Assembly (NCBI RefSeq): GCF_049060325.1
Contig: NZ_JBMGPW010000001.1
Location: forward strand, 462,393-526,392
Length of the DNA stretch: 64,000 nt
DNA from: Vescimonas sanitatis
GTDB taxonomy: Bacteria; Bacillota; Clostridia; Oscillospirales; Oscillospiraceae
Direction: 5' to 3'
Below, in pieces: positions 30,963-39,958 of this stretch. The notes under the pieces were generated by a model that was given only the letters and a program-made list of their open reading frames with translations, was not told the DNA's origin and did not search any database. The stretch's first letter is position 1, and each line of letters opens with the position of its first letter. The translations under genes and the position numbers were made by a program.

Positions 30963-33083
30963 ATGGCAACTATCAGATCGCAAATGGTCCTCAATGACGG
31001 GATGAGCGCCGTGCTCAAGAGGATAACCTCCGCACTTGACACTACGCTCAACGCCTTTGAGCAGGTCCAGCGTGCCTCTGGCAGAGCTGTTGATGCCGCC
31101 CAGATTGCACAAGCACGCTCCCAGCTTGTGGGAGCAAATGCCGAAATCCAGGAGATGGCGGACGGCTACCGCAGAGCCGCAGAGCAGGAGGAAAACCTCA
31201 ACCGAGGCCTCCGCACCGGCGGCTCCCTGGCAGATGGTATGCTGGGCAAGGTCAAGACCCTGGTGGCCACACTGGCCGCCGGTGCCGGGCTCAATAAGCT
31301 CATCGGCCTCTCTGACCAGATGACCAGCACCACCGCCCGCTTGTCTTTCCTTGTGGATGACGGCGGCAGCGTGGATGAGCTGGAGGCCAAAATCATGGCC
31401 TCTGCCCAGCGCTCCAGAGCTGCCTACCTTGACACGGCATCTGCTATTGCCAGCATGGGCGCAAACGCTGGAGCCGCTTTCAGCTCCAATGATGAGCTCA
31501 TTGCTTTTATGGAGCAGGTCAACCGCCAGTTTACCATTGGCGGCGCATCCGCCCAAGGGCAGGCGGCGGCCATGCTCCAGCTCACCCAGGCAATGGCGGC
31601 AGGCGCTCTGAGAGGCGAGGAGCTAAACTCCATCCTTGAAAATGCGCCCGGCATCGCCAGAGCCATTGAGCAGTACATGGGTATTGCAGAGGGCTCCATC
31701 AAGCAATATGCCCAGGAGGGCCAGGTCACCGCCGAGGTGGTCAAAAACGCCCTTTTCTCTGTGGCAGATGAAACCAACGCCAAGTTTGAGAGTATGCCCA
31801 TGACCTGGGCGCAAATCTGGACCAACATGCAAAACCGGGCGCTCCAGACATTGGACCCCGTTCTCAACAAGCTCAACAAGCTGGCCAACAGTGAGCAATT
31901 CAGCACGGTGGTGGACGGAGCCTTGAACGCCTTGGCCACCATCACGGCCCTTGCCTCCGGCATCCTTGATGTGTTCGTCAACATCGGCTCTGCTGTGGTT
32001 GATAACTGGTCTGTGATTGAGCCTATTGCCTGGGGCCTTGTGGCTGCACTTGTGGCCTACAACGCCGTGGCGCTCATCACTCAGGCCATCAATGGCGCTG
32101 TGGCGCTCTCTGCTGGCGTGAAAGCGGCGGCAGAGATGATGAGCACTGGGGCAACCTTTGCCGCTACGGCGGCACAGTACGGCCTCAATGCGGCCCTGCT
32201 GGCCTGCCCCATCACCTGGATAGTGGTGGGGGTCATCGCCCTTGTGGCGGGCATCATCGCCCTGTGCAACTGGATTGCTAAGACCACCGGCGTGGCGGCC
32301 ACGGGCTTTGGAGTTATCACCGGCGGCATCAATGTGGCCATTCAAGCCGTGTGGAACGCCATGCTTGTGGTGGCCAATGTGGCCATTGGCATCTGGAACG
32401 CTCTGGGTGCCTGCTGCTCCAACATCGGCACCGCTTTCCACAATGTCATCTCCAATGTGCAAGGCTGGTTTTACGGCCTGCTGTCTACCGCTCTCACCGT
32501 TGTAGAGGGCATCTGTGCGGCTTTGAACAAGCTGCCCTTTGTCGAGTTTGACTACTCCGGCATTTCCGCAAAGGCGGATGAATACGCCGCAAAATCGGCG
32601 GAGGCCTATGGCAGTGTTGAGGAGTACCAGAACATTGGGGACGCTTTCACCAAAGGCTACAACACCTTTGACACATTCACGGATGGCTGGGCCTCTGATG
32701 CTTTCAAGGCCGGTGCATCGTGGGGTGACGGTGTGGCTGATAAGGTGAGCAGTTTCTTTGACTTCGGCGGAGGCGGCACCGGCGGCACGGACCTTGGCAG
32801 CGGTTTTGACCTGAGCAGCATTGCTGACAACACCGGGCTGACCGCTGACAATACCGGCAAGACCGCTGATGCTCTGGCCGTGACAGAGGAACAGCTTGAA
32901 TACCTGCGGGACATCGCAGAAAGGGATGCAATCAACCGTTTCACCACCGCAGAGGTCAAGATTGACATGACCGGCATGACCAACAGAATTGACGGCAGTG
33001 CTGATCTGGACGGCGTTATCAGCCAGCTCACCGAGGGCTTTACTGAGGCGCTGGTCACCGCTGCTGAGGGGGTGCACGCATGA
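30963..33083 (+). CDS. Tail tape measure protein
   Basis: 706 residues, ATG 30963 after aaggtggtg. The N-terminal region has coiled-coil stretches and the conserved tape-measure domain around residues 160-250 (DTASAIASMGANAGAAFSS, AAMLQLTQAMAAGALRGEEL, LENAPGIARAIEQYMGI). Hydrophobic segments follow (AWGLVAALVAYNAVALITQA; TWIVVGVIALVAGIIALCN), suited to membrane passage of DNA. The C-terminal part is Gly/Thr/Asp-rich. It sets tail length; about 700 residues predicts a tail near 100 nm by the usual length rule. Confidence 0.92.
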   Translation: MATIRSQMVLNDGMSAVLKRITSALDTTLNAFEQVQRASGRAVDAAQIAQARSQLVGANAEIQEMADGYRRAAEQEENLNRGLRTGGSLADGMLGKVKTLVATLAAGAGLNKLIGLSDQMTSTTARLSFLVDDGGSVDELEAKIMASAQRSRAAYLDTASAIASMGANAGAAFSSNDELIAFMEQVNRQFTIGGASAQGQAAAMLQLTQAMAAGALRGEELNSILENAPGIARAIEQYMGIAEGSIKQYAQEGQVTAEVVKNALFSVADETNAKFESMPMTWAQIWTNMQNRALQTLDPVLNKLNKLANSEQFSTVVDGALNALATITALASGILDVFVNIGSAVVDNWSVIEPIAWGLVAALVAYNAVALITQAINGAVALSAGVKAAAEMMSTGATFAATAAQYGLNAALLACPITWIVVGVIALVAGIIALCNWIAKTTGVAATGFGVITGGINVAIQAVWNAMLVVANVAIGIWNALGACCSNIGTAFHNVISNVQGWFYGLLSTALTVVEGICAALNKLPFVEFDYSGISAKADEYAAKSAEAYGSVEEYQNIGDAFTKGYNTFDTFTDGWASDAFKAGASWGDGVADKVSSFFDFGGGGTGGTDLGSGFDLSSIADNTGLTADNTGKTADALAVTEEQLEYLRDIAERDAINRFTTAEVKIDMTGMTNRIDGSADLDGVISQLTEGFTEALVTAAEGVHA

Positions 33084-33724
33084 GTTATTCCTGTTACCTG
33101 GGCGGCGTGGAGTGGCCCACTCCCGCCAAGCTGACCGTAAAAATCAAGGGCAAAAATAAGACGCTCACGCTGCTCAATGAGGGTGAAATCAATTTCCTCC
33201 GCACCCCTGGGCTGAGTGAGATCGTGCTGCCGGTGACGCTCTCAATGCTCACCGGCAGCCGGTCCCCGTCCTACTACATGGGCGTGTTGGAACGGCTCAA
33301 GACCTCCAAGGGCACCACCCAGTTTATTTTGGTGCGGCGCTCCCCGGATGGACAGCGGCTGTTCGACACCAACATGACTGTGAGCGTGGAGGACTACAAC
33401 ATCACGGAGGATGCCAAGGAGGGCCTGGATGTCAGCGTGGACATCAACCTCAAGCAATGGCGCTCCTACGGCACGAAAACGGCCAAGGTCGAACAGCCCA
33501 GCACCGACACGGGCAAGCAGACCGTGACCGTGGAAAAGGAGCGGGATGCCAGCACGGCCCCCTCCGCTAAGACCTACACCGTGAAAAAGGGTGACACCCT
33601 CTGGGCCATCTCCGCCAAGTATTATGGCGCTGGGGCCCAGTACACCAAAATCTACGGGGCCAACACGGACAAAATCAGCAACCCCAACCTCATCTATCCT
33701 GGGCAGGTGCTCACCATCCCATGA
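33080..33724 (+). CDS. xkdP: LysM baseplate/tail protein (XkdP-like)
   Basis: 214 residues, overlapping the tape measure stop by 4 bp. The N-terminal half (GEINFLRTPGLSEIVLPVTL, FDTNMTVSVEDYNITEDA) is XkdP-like; the C-terminus is a LysM module (KTYTVKKGDTLWAISAKYYG through NPNLIYPGQVLTIP) that binds peptidoglycan. It belongs to the tail tip and helps anchor the tail to the cell wall. Confidence 0.9.
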   Translation: MSYSCYLGGVEWPTPAKLTVKIKGKNKTLTLLNEGEINFLRTPGLSEIVLPVTLSMLTGSRSPSYYMGVLERLKTSKGTTQFILVRRSPDGQRLFDTNMTVSVEDYNITEDAKEGLDVSVDINLKQWRSYGTKTAKVEQPSTDTGKQTVTVEKERDASTAPSAKTYTVKKGDTLWAISAKYYGAGAQYTKIYGANTDKISNPNLIYPGQVLTIP

Positions 33725-34686
33725 GCTATGAGCTGCTGATACAACATGGTAGCAATATCATGTACCCACCCACGGTGGAGGGTGTCACCATTGAGTGGGA
33801 ACGCAAAGGCCAGCCGGGCAAGCTCACCTTTGAGGTGGTAAAGACCCCAGGCCTGAGCTTTCAAGAGGGGGACCCCTGCCGTTTTTCCGTGGACGGCACC
33901 CCCGTCTTTTATGGCTTTGTCTTTGAGAAATCCCGCAAGGGCAACAACCCCAATGTCATCAAGTGCGTGGTGTATGACCAGCTTTATTACCTCAAGAATA
34001 AAGATACCTATGTCTACACCAACAAGACGGCCTCTGAGGTCATCAAAATGGTGGCGGAGGACTTCCAGCTCAATGTGGGAGAGCTTGAGGACACGGGCTA
34101 CAAGATCGCCAGCCGTGTGGAGGACAATCAAACCCTGTTTGACATCATCCAAAACGCCCTGGACGAAACCCTAAAGGCCACCGGGCAGATGTATGTGCTC
34201 TATGACAATGTTGGAAAGTTGACCCTCAAGAGCCTGGGCAACATGAAACTCAACATGCTTGTGGATGAGGACACCGCCGGTGACTACGACTATAAGAGCT
34301 CCATTGCCACCCAGACCTATGACAAAATCAAGCTCTCCTATGAGAACAAGGAAACCGGCAAGCGGGAAATCTATATTGCCCAGGATGGCTCCCACATCAA
34401 TCAATGGGGTGTCCTGCAATATTATGAGAAACTGGACAGCAAGGCCAACGCCAAGGCGATGGCGGACGCTCTCCTGGACCTCTACAACACCAAGACCCGC
34501 ACCCTCAAGCTCCAGGATGTCCTTGGTGACATCCGTGTGAGGGCGGGCACGCTGCTGGTGATCATGCTGGGCCTGGGTGACATCAATGTGTCCAACTACC
34601 TCATGGCCGAACAGGTCAGGCACACATTCAACGATGGGCAGCACCTCATGGAGCTCAAAATGCGAGGTGGTACATTTGTCGCTTGA
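33721..34686 (+). CDS. xkdQ: Baseplate hub protein (XkdQ-like)
   Basis: 321 residues, overlapping XkdP by 4 bp. VEGVTIEWERKGQPGKLTFE, YDQLYYLKNKDTYVYTNKTA, VEDNQTLFDIIQNALDETL and the C-terminal DIRVRAGTLLVIMLGLGDIN match XkdQ/YqbQ hub proteins, relatives of gp27/gpD. It forms the ring where the tube joins the baseplate. Confidence 0.9.
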   Translation: MSYELLIQHGSNIMYPPTVEGVTIEWERKGQPGKLTFEVVKTPGLSFQEGDPCRFSVDGTPVFYGFVFEKSRKGNNPNVIKCVVYDQLYYLKNKDTYVYTNKTASEVIKMVAEDFQLNVGELEDTGYKIASRVEDNQTLFDIIQNALDETLKATGQMYVLYDNVGKLTLKSLGNMKLNMLVDEDTAGDYDYKSSIATQTYDKIKLSYENKETGKREIYIAQDGSHINQWGVLQYYEKLDSKANAKAMADALLDLYNTKTRTLKLQDVLGDIRVRAGTLLVIMLGLGDINVSNYLMAEQVRHTFNDGQHLMELKMRGGTFVA

Positions 34687-35068
34687 CATCAATGAGCTGG
34701 TCCGTGCTGTGAAACAGGCGGCGGTGGAGGCGGTCAAAGCGGACGGCCCCATGGCCGTGAGCTTTGGCACTGTGACATCCGCCTCCCCGCTGAAAATCCA
34801 GGTGGACCAGAAAAAGACCTTGACGGAGGCCCAGCTCATCCTCACCAACAATGTCCGGGACTTCAATGTGGACATGACGGTGGACCACCAGACGGAAAGC
34901 CAAAGCGGCGGCAGCGGAGAGGCTGCTTTTGCCGCCCACCAGCACGCCTACAAGGGCAGGAAAACCTTTAAGGTGCACCTGGCCCTCAAGGCAGGGGAAA
35001 AGGTCATCCTCATCTCCTGTGATGGCGGGCAAAAATACATTGTCCTGGACAGATGGGAGGCACCTTGA
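34676..35068 (+). CDS. xkdR: DUF2577 baseplate protein (XkdR-like)
   Basis: 130 residues. TTG 34676 is proposed as start, with gcgaggtgg upstream; no ATG fits before the conserved region. INELVRAVKQAAVEAVKADG, FGTVTSASPLKIQVDQKKTL, and FKVHLALKAGEKVILISC then GQKYIVLDRW define the DUF2577 OB-fold group, probably the central spike hub component. It overlaps XkdQ by 11 bp and the next gene by 1. Confidence 0.82.
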   Translation: MSLDINELVRAVKQAAVEAVKADGPMAVSFGTVTSASPLKIQVDQKKTLTEAQLILTNNVRDFNVDMTVDHQTESQSGGSGEAAFAAHQHAYKGRKTFKVHLALKAGEKVILISCDGGQKYIVLDRWEAP

Positions 35069-35478
35069 TGGGAACGCTACCGACAACTGGAGAAAACCTT
35101 GACCTCATCGGCTTTGAGCTGGAGGAGCAGCCCAGCTATACTCACAAGCTGGACATTGAGGGGCAGCGGGTGGCTGGCATGACCGACAAGCGGGAGGCCC
35201 TGCGCCAAGCGGTCTATCTCATCCTCAATGTGGAGCGCTACGCCTACCCCATCTATTCCCGCAATTATGGCTCCGAGCTGGTTGACCTGATCGGCCAACC
35301 TATGGACTACGCCATGAGTGAGATGAAAAGGCGCATCACGGATGCCCTGATGCAGGATGACCGCATCACCGGCGTGGATGACTGGACCTTTGAAACCGGC
35401 AGAAAGTCCGTGCTGGTCCGCTTTACCGTCTACACCATTTATGGAGAGCTGGAGGCCACAAAGGAGGTTGAGATTTAA
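35068..35478 (+). CDS. xkdS: DUF2634 baseplate wedge protein (XkdS, gp25-like)
   Basis: 136 residues; ATG 35068 overlaps the previous stop (TGATG) after gggaggcacc. GQRVAGMTDKREALRQAVYL then NVERYAYPIYSRNYGSELVD are the DUF2634/gp25-like signature including the E-R/Y-Y-S-x-x-Y-G run. It starts wedge assembly around the hub and connects to the sheath. Confidence 0.9.
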   Translation: MGTLPTTGENLDLIGFELEEQPSYTHKLDIEGQRVAGMTDKREALRQAVYLILNVERYAYPIYSRNYGSELVDLIGQPMDYAMSEMKRRITDALMQDDRITGVDDWTFETGRKSVLVRFTVYTIYGELEATKEVEI

Positions 35479-35480
35479 CC

Positions 35481-36701
35481 ATGTTTGAAACCAAGACCTA
35501 TGAGGCGCTGCTGGCCAGCGCCTTGGCCAGGGTGTCCTCCGGCATCGACAAGCGGGAGGGCTCCATGGTGATGAACGGTGTGGCTCCGTCCATGGCGGAG
35601 CTGGCCCAGCTCTACATTGGGCTGGACTTCGTTTTCACCGCCACATACCTGGCAACAGCGCCCCGTGAATATCTCATCAAGCGGGCCGCTGACCGTAACA
35701 TGAGCCCCTACCTGCCCAGCGCCGCAGTGTTCCGGGCGGAGTTTAACATTGAGGTGCCGGTGGGCACCCGTTTCTCCTGCGAGGACCTAAACTTTGTGGT
35801 GACGGCCCGCATGGACACCTCCGAGGACACCGCCACCGGCCTGAGCCACCGGGTCACCTGCGAAACAGCAGGGGCCCATGCCAACGGCTACACCGGCCAG
35901 CTCATCCCCATTGAGTATGTGGACGGGCTGACCCATGCAGAGCTGGTGGAGCTGCTAATCCCCGGAGATGATGAGGAGGACACGGAGGTTTTCCGCCAGC
36001 GTGTCCTTGACAGCTTCAAGTCCCAGGCCTTTGGCGGCAACCAGGCTGACTACATCGAAAAGGTGAAAGCCATGCCCGGCATCTCCGCCGTCAAGGTGCA
36101 CCCGGTCTGGAACGGGGACATTGCGCCGTCCACGCTCATCCCGGATGCTACTGTCACAGCCTGGTACACCAGCGCCATTGCGGGGCTCAGTGAGCCCGTG
36201 GCGGCCTGGCTCACCGCCGTCTACACGGCGGCGCTCAACAAAAAGCTGACGGTGGGCGGCACCGTCAAGCTGGTGCTGCTGGCATCCAATAACACCGCCC
36301 CCTCTGAAACCCTCATTGATGAGGTGCAGACGGCGGTGGACCCCACCGAGAACGCCGGGGAGGGTCTGGGACTTGCCCCCATTGGCCATGTGGTCCATGT
36401 GACCGGCGTGGAGCCGGTGCCGGTGAGCATCACGCTCAATCTGACCTATGCCTCCGGCTGGAACTGGGAGGCCATCAAAAGCTATGTGGAGGCCGTCATT
36501 GACGACTATTTTGCAGAGCTGGCAGGCACCTGGGCCACTTCGGACCACTTGACCATCCGCATCTCTCAGATTGAAAGCCGCATCCTCTCCGAGTGCTCCG
36601 ATATGATAACGGACATTGCTGACACGCAGATCAATGGCAAGGAGGAAAACCTTGTGCTGGGTGCGGACAGCATCCCGGTGAGGGGGGACATCAATGGATA
36701 G
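35481..36701 (+). CDS. xkdT: Baseplate J-like protein (XkdT)
   Basis: 406 residues, ATG 35481. DKREGSMVMNGVAPSMAELAQ near the start, YLIKRAADRNMSPYLPSAAV, the domain LVELLIPGDDEEDTEVFRQR, then FGGNQADYIEKVKAMPGISA are the Baseplate_J signature. It forms the wedge arms that open during contraction. It overlaps the next gene by 8 bp. Confidence 0.93.
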   Translation: MFETKTYEALLASALARVSSGIDKREGSMVMNGVAPSMAELAQLYIGLDFVFTATYLATAPREYLIKRAADRNMSPYLPSAAVFRAEFNIEVPVGTRFSCEDLNFVVTARMDTSEDTATGLSHRVTCETAGAHANGYTGQLIPIEYVDGLTHAELVELLIPGDDEEDTEVFRQRVLDSFKSQAFGGNQADYIEKVKAMPGISAVKVHPVWNGDIAPSTLIPDATVTAWYTSAIAGLSEPVAAWLTAVYTAALNKKLTVGGTVKLVLLASNNTAPSETLIDEVQTAVDPTENAGEGLGLAPIGHVVHVTGVEPVPVSITLNLTYASGWNWEAIKSYVEAVIDDYFAELAGTWATSDHLTIRISQIESRILSECSDMITDIADTQINGKEENLVLGADSIPVRGDING

Positions 36702-37314
36702 AAAGCTCCTTGACTACCTCCCCCCGGTGCTCCGTGAGGTGCTTGAGTTTCAAGCCATCAATGCCGCCAATGAGCCGGAAATCTCCATTGCGTGGGACGC
36801 TCTGGCCCTGGTCCTTGCCAACCAATTCCTGGACACGGCAACGGCCAGCGGCGTGGCCGTGTGGGAGCGTGAGCTGAATATCCGCCCCAAAGACACGGAC
36901 ACGCTGGAGGTCCGCAAGGCACGCATCAAGGCCCTGTGGAACTTGGAGCTGCCCTACACTCTGCCCTGGCTCAAGAACTGGCTCACCGGCCTCTGCGGTG
37001 AGCTGGGGCATGAGGAGAGCATTGTGGACTACACCATCAACATCCAGCTTGACTACACCGTCCTGCCGGATGCGGATGCCCTGGCGGCGGAAATCCTGGA
37101 CATGCTCCTCATGGTGCGCCCGGCCAACATGCGGGTGCTGATGACATCTTTTTTGCAGTCATACGGCACCATCACCTGCGGCGTTTACACCGAGTATGAG
37201 GATGAGGTCAACATCTGGCCCATGATGGTCCATGAAATGGAAAGCACCGGCAAGTCCATTGCTGTGGGCGCTCTGGAGTATCACAACACTGTGGAGATTT
37301 ACCCACAAGAATAG
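36694..37314 (+). CDS. xkdU: DUF2313 baseplate protein (XkdU/YmfQ-like)
   Basis: 206 residues, ATG 36694. LLDYLPPVLREVLEFQAINA, then LGI-type WERELNIRPKDTDTLEVRKA and IKALWNLELPYTLPWLKNWL match YmfQ/XkdU. It links the wedge to the tail fibres, which begin with the next gene. Confidence 0.9.
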   Translation: MDRKLLDYLPPVLREVLEFQAINAANEPEISIAWDALALVLANQFLDTATASGVAVWERELNIRPKDTDTLEVRKARIKALWNLELPYTLPWLKNWLTGLCGELGHEESIVDYTINIQLDYTVLPDADALAAEILDMLLMVRPANMRVLMTSFLQSYGTITCGVYTEYEDEVNIWPMMVHEMESTGKSIAVGALEYHNTVEIYPQE

Positions 37315-37328
37315 GAGGAAAAAGCACT

Positions 37329-38123
37329 ATGCCCAATGAAACCAAAAACTATGGCACCGTTATCACCACGGCGGGCGCTGCGCTGATCGCCAAGTGTATC
37401 TTGAACGGCGGCAAGGTCAACATCAAGACCGCTGCTGCCGGTGACGGCGGCGGTGAGTATTATGAGCCCACCGTGGCCCAGACCGCCCTCCGGGGCAAAA
37501 AGTGGGAGGGCGATGTGGCCAGCGCCGCAGTCAGCACCACCAACGCCAACATGATTGATGTGAAAATCACCATTGATGACAGCGTGGGTGGTTTCACTAT
37601 CCGTGAGATGGGCCTCTTTGACGATGACGGCACGCTCATTGCCATCTGCAACACCCCCGACACAGAAAAGGTGTCCACGGATGGCGGCGTGTCCGGCAAG
37701 CTCACCATGATTATGCACATCGTGGTAGCGGATGCCTCCGTTGTCAGTTTCACCATCACCCCGGCCCTGGACACAGTGAGCCGGGCGGAGATGGAGAGCG
37801 CCCTGGCAGAGCACAACACCAACGGCACCAGCCACTCCGACATCCGGGCGCTGGCGCTCAATGCTGTGCAGCAGGGCGATGTCTACACCAAGCCGGAGGT
37901 CAACGCTTTGGTGGGGGGCGCTGTGAATGAGCATAACAACTCCGACACAGCGCACGCCAGCATCCGTGTGGACCTCACGGGGCTGGATAGCCGCCTCAAG
38001 ACGCTGGAGCTGAAATATGGCACCAATGTCACCGGCAGCAGCTTTGAGGTCACCTTTGTTACGCTGACGGATGTAGTGGTCACCGGCGTATGGAATGAGG
38101 AACTTGGCCGAATTGAGTTTTAA
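37329..38123 (+). CDS. Tail fibre protein 1 with repeated C-terminal tip
   Basis: 264 residues, ATG 37329 after aggaggaaa. The N-terminus (KNYGTVITTAGAALIAKCIL then GGFTIREMGLFDDDGTLIAI) is the DUF3751-like fibre attachment domain that docks on the baseplate. A middle stretch with ALAEHNTNGTSHSDIRAL and VNEHNNSDTAHASIR carries two HxH-type repeats typical of fibre shafts. The last 41 residues (from KTLELKYGTNVTG to NEELGRIEF) recur in the protein at 39680. No DGR variable repeat is present here. Confidence 0.85.
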   Translation: MPNETKNYGTVITTAGAALIAKCILNGGKVNIKTAAAGDGGGEYYEPTVAQTALRGKKWEGDVASAAVSTTNANMIDVKITIDDSVGGFTIREMGLFDDDGTLIAICNTPDTEKVSTDGGVSGKLTMIMHIVVADASVVSFTITPALDTVSRAEMESALAEHNTNGTSHSDIRALALNAVQQGDVYTKPEVNALVGGAVNEHNNSDTAHASIRVDLTGLDSRLKTLELKYGTNVTGSSFEVTFVTLTDVVVTGVWNEELGRIEF

Positions 38124-38141
38124 GATGCGGAGGTGAACAAG

Positions 38142-38444
38142 ATGCGGAGAGGCACAAACCCTGTGCTGACCTTTGAGCTGCCGGAGGCAATCACTATATC
38201 TGCCCTGTATATCACTTTTCAGCAGAACAGGCAAACTGTGCTGGAAAAGGACCTCACTGCTGTCACCTATGACAAAGAAAACGGCATCATCACGCTGCCG
38301 CTTTCCCAGGAGGACACGCTCCTCTTTTCGGAGCTTGAGCCTGTCTGGGTGCAACTCCGCCTACGGGACAATCTGGACAACGCCATTGCCAGTGAGCCCA
38401 TGCGGGTCAATGTGGGGGAGATATTCAAGGACGGGGTGATCTAA
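38142..38444 (+). CDS. Small tail-fibre-region protein, beta-rich
   Basis: 100 residues from ATG 38142 with gcggaggtg upstream. TNPVLTFELPEAITISALYI, QNRQTVLEKDLTAV and LEPVWVQLRLRDNLDNAIA suggest a single beta domain. Similar short proteins lie between fibre genes of Clostridia phages. Function unknown; it could be a fibre connector or chaperone. Confidence 0.65.
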   Translation: MRRGTNPVLTFELPEAITISALYITFQQNRQTVLEKDLTAVTYDKENGIITLPLSQEDTLLFSELEPVWVQLRLRDNLDNAIASEPMRVNVGEIFKDGVI

Positions 38445-38445
38445 T

Positions 38446-38754
38446 GTGACCTATGCAGTAAACTTTGAAACCACGCCCAGGGTCATTGCGGTCAAGCTCT
38501 CCACCGGCGGCATGATGCACGCCAGCTTTGGCTCTGTGCAGTATGTCAACACCGGCAAGCAAGGAATTGACGGCACCACTTTTTACCCCTCTGTGGAGGG
38601 CGATGAGTGCACCCTGAGCTGGACCAATGACGGCAACAAAGAAAACCCCAAGCCTGTCAATTTGAGGGGCCGCCAAGGCCCCCAGGGCGCTCCTGGCAGT
38701 GACGCAGACATCCTGCCCATCACAAACCTGGAGCTTGAAAAACTACTCATATAA
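38446..38754 (+). CDS. Small fibre-associated protein with collagen-like stub
   Basis: 102 residues from GTG 38446, 1 nt after the previous stop. A beta-rich N-terminus (FETTPRVIAVKLSTGGMMHA, TLSWTNDGNKENPKPVNLRG) is followed by GRQGPQGAPGSDAD, a short Gly-x-y run as in collagen-like trimers. Likely a trimeric tail fibre component. Confidence 0.65.
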   Translation: MTYAVNFETTPRVIAVKLSTGGMMHASFGSVQYVNTGKQGIDGTTFYPSVEGDECTLSWTNDGNKENPKPVNLRGRQGPQGAPGSDADILPITNLELEKLLI

Positions 38755-38768
38755 GGAGGACAGCCAAA

Positions 38769-39665
38769 ATGGCAAACAGCAAGAAAGCGCTTGATGAAAA
38801 TGGTGTACTTTACCTGTGGGGTAAGGTCAAGACCTATGTGGCCACGGCCATTGCCAACATCAAGCTGCCCAGCAAGACCTCTGATCTGACCAATGACAGC
38901 GGTTTCATCACTGCCAAGGATGTGCCGGAGGGCGCTGCCGCATCCAGCACCGTGCCCAAGATGGACGGCACCGCTGCCGCTGGTACGGAAACCGCTTTTG
39001 CCCGTGGTGACCATGTGCACCCCTCTGACACCACTAAGGTGGACAAGGTGGAGGGCAAGGGCCTGAGTGCCAATGACTACACCAACGAGGAAAAGGCCAA
39101 GCTGGGCGGCGTGGAGGCCAACGCAAACAACTACACCCTGCCGGATGCCAGCGCCTCCGTCAAGGGAGGCGTGACTGTTGGCACCAATGTGGATGTCAGC
39201 GGCGGCAAAATCTCCGTCAAGAACGGCACCACCAACCAGAAAGGCGTGGTGCAGCTCTCCAGCGCCACCGATGACACCAGCACCACCAAGGCCGCCACGC
39301 CCAGCGCCGTCAAAGCCGCCTATGACCTGGCGGCAGGCAAGCAGAGCCCGGCCACCTCTTTGGCAGGCTACGGCATTGCAGATGCCTACACCAAGGATGA
39401 GGTGGATGCCAAGATGTCCAGCGCCCTTGAATATAAGGGCTCCAAGGACACCTATGCAGACCTGCCCACCACCGGCAACAAGAAAGGCGATGTGTGGAAC
39501 ATTGTCAATGCCGATGCGGCCCACGGGGTCAACGCTGGTGACAATGTGGCCTGGAACGGCACCACATGGGATGTGCTGGCCGGTACGATGGACTTGTCCG
39601 CCTACATGCTTGCGGAGGACCTTGTGGCCATTTCCAACACAGAGCTGGATAATATCTGCAAGTAA
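38769..39665 (+). CDS. Tail fibre protein 2 (shaft repeats)
   Basis: 298 residues, ATG 38769 after ataaggagg. KTSDLTNDSGFITAKDVPEG and DGTAAAGTETAFARGDHVHP (the D-H-V-H-P shaft repeat), then ASVKGGVTVGTNVDVSGGKI and TNQKGVVQLSSATDDTSTTK, are typical of trimeric phage fibre shafts. The C-terminal 80 residues (SALEYKGSKDTYADLPTTGN then GDNVAWNGTTWDVLAGTMDL) match a common fibre tip domain. It probably reaches to the receptor. Confidence 0.85.
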   Translation: MANSKKALDENGVLYLWGKVKTYVATAIANIKLPSKTSDLTNDSGFITAKDVPEGAAASSTVPKMDGTAAAGTETAFARGDHVHPSDTTKVDKVEGKGLSANDYTNEEKAKLGGVEANANNYTLPDASASVKGGVTVGTNVDVSGGKISVKNGTTNQKGVVQLSSATDDTSTTKAATPSAVKAAYDLAAGKQSPATSLAGYGIADAYTKDEVDAKMSSALEYKGSKDTYADLPTTGNKKGDVWNIVNADAAHGVNAGDNVAWNGTTWDVLAGTMDLSAYMLAEDLVAISNTELDNICK

Positions 39666-39679
39666 AGGAGGCCAATGAC

Positions 39680-39958
39680 ATGGCAAAAAGGCCCTACCTT
39701 GATGACCTCCAGACAGCACGCCTCTGGGCAAAGGTCAAGGCCCTGGTTTCTCCTTTGAGCTCCAGAGTGACCACACTGGAGGGACAGGTCCAGACCAACA
39801 CCACGGACCTCTCCGGCCTGGCCACCCGTGTCCGCACGCTGGAGCTGAAATATGACACCAATGTAACCGGCAACTCCTGGAGCGTGGCTTTCACCAGCCT
39901 CTCCGGCGTGGTGGTCACTGGTGTGTGGAATGAAAGCCAAGGGAGGATTGAGTTTTAA
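39680..39958 (+). CDS. Short fibre tip protein sharing its C-terminus with fibre protein 1
   Basis: 92 residues, ATG 39680 after aaaggagg. The first half has KRPYLDDLQTARLWAKVKAL, like the start of fibre protein 2, and a coiled coil. The last 41 residues match the end of the protein at 37329 at 29 of 41 positions, including TLELKY, TNVTG, VVVTGVWNE and GRIEF. It directly precedes the Avd-like gene. It may present or receive the DGR-diversified protein. Confidence 0.7.
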   Translation: MAKRPYLDDLQTARLWAKVKALVSPLSSRVTTLEGQVQTNTTDLSGLATRVRTLELKYDTNVTGNSWSVAFTSLSGVVVTGVWNESQGRIEF

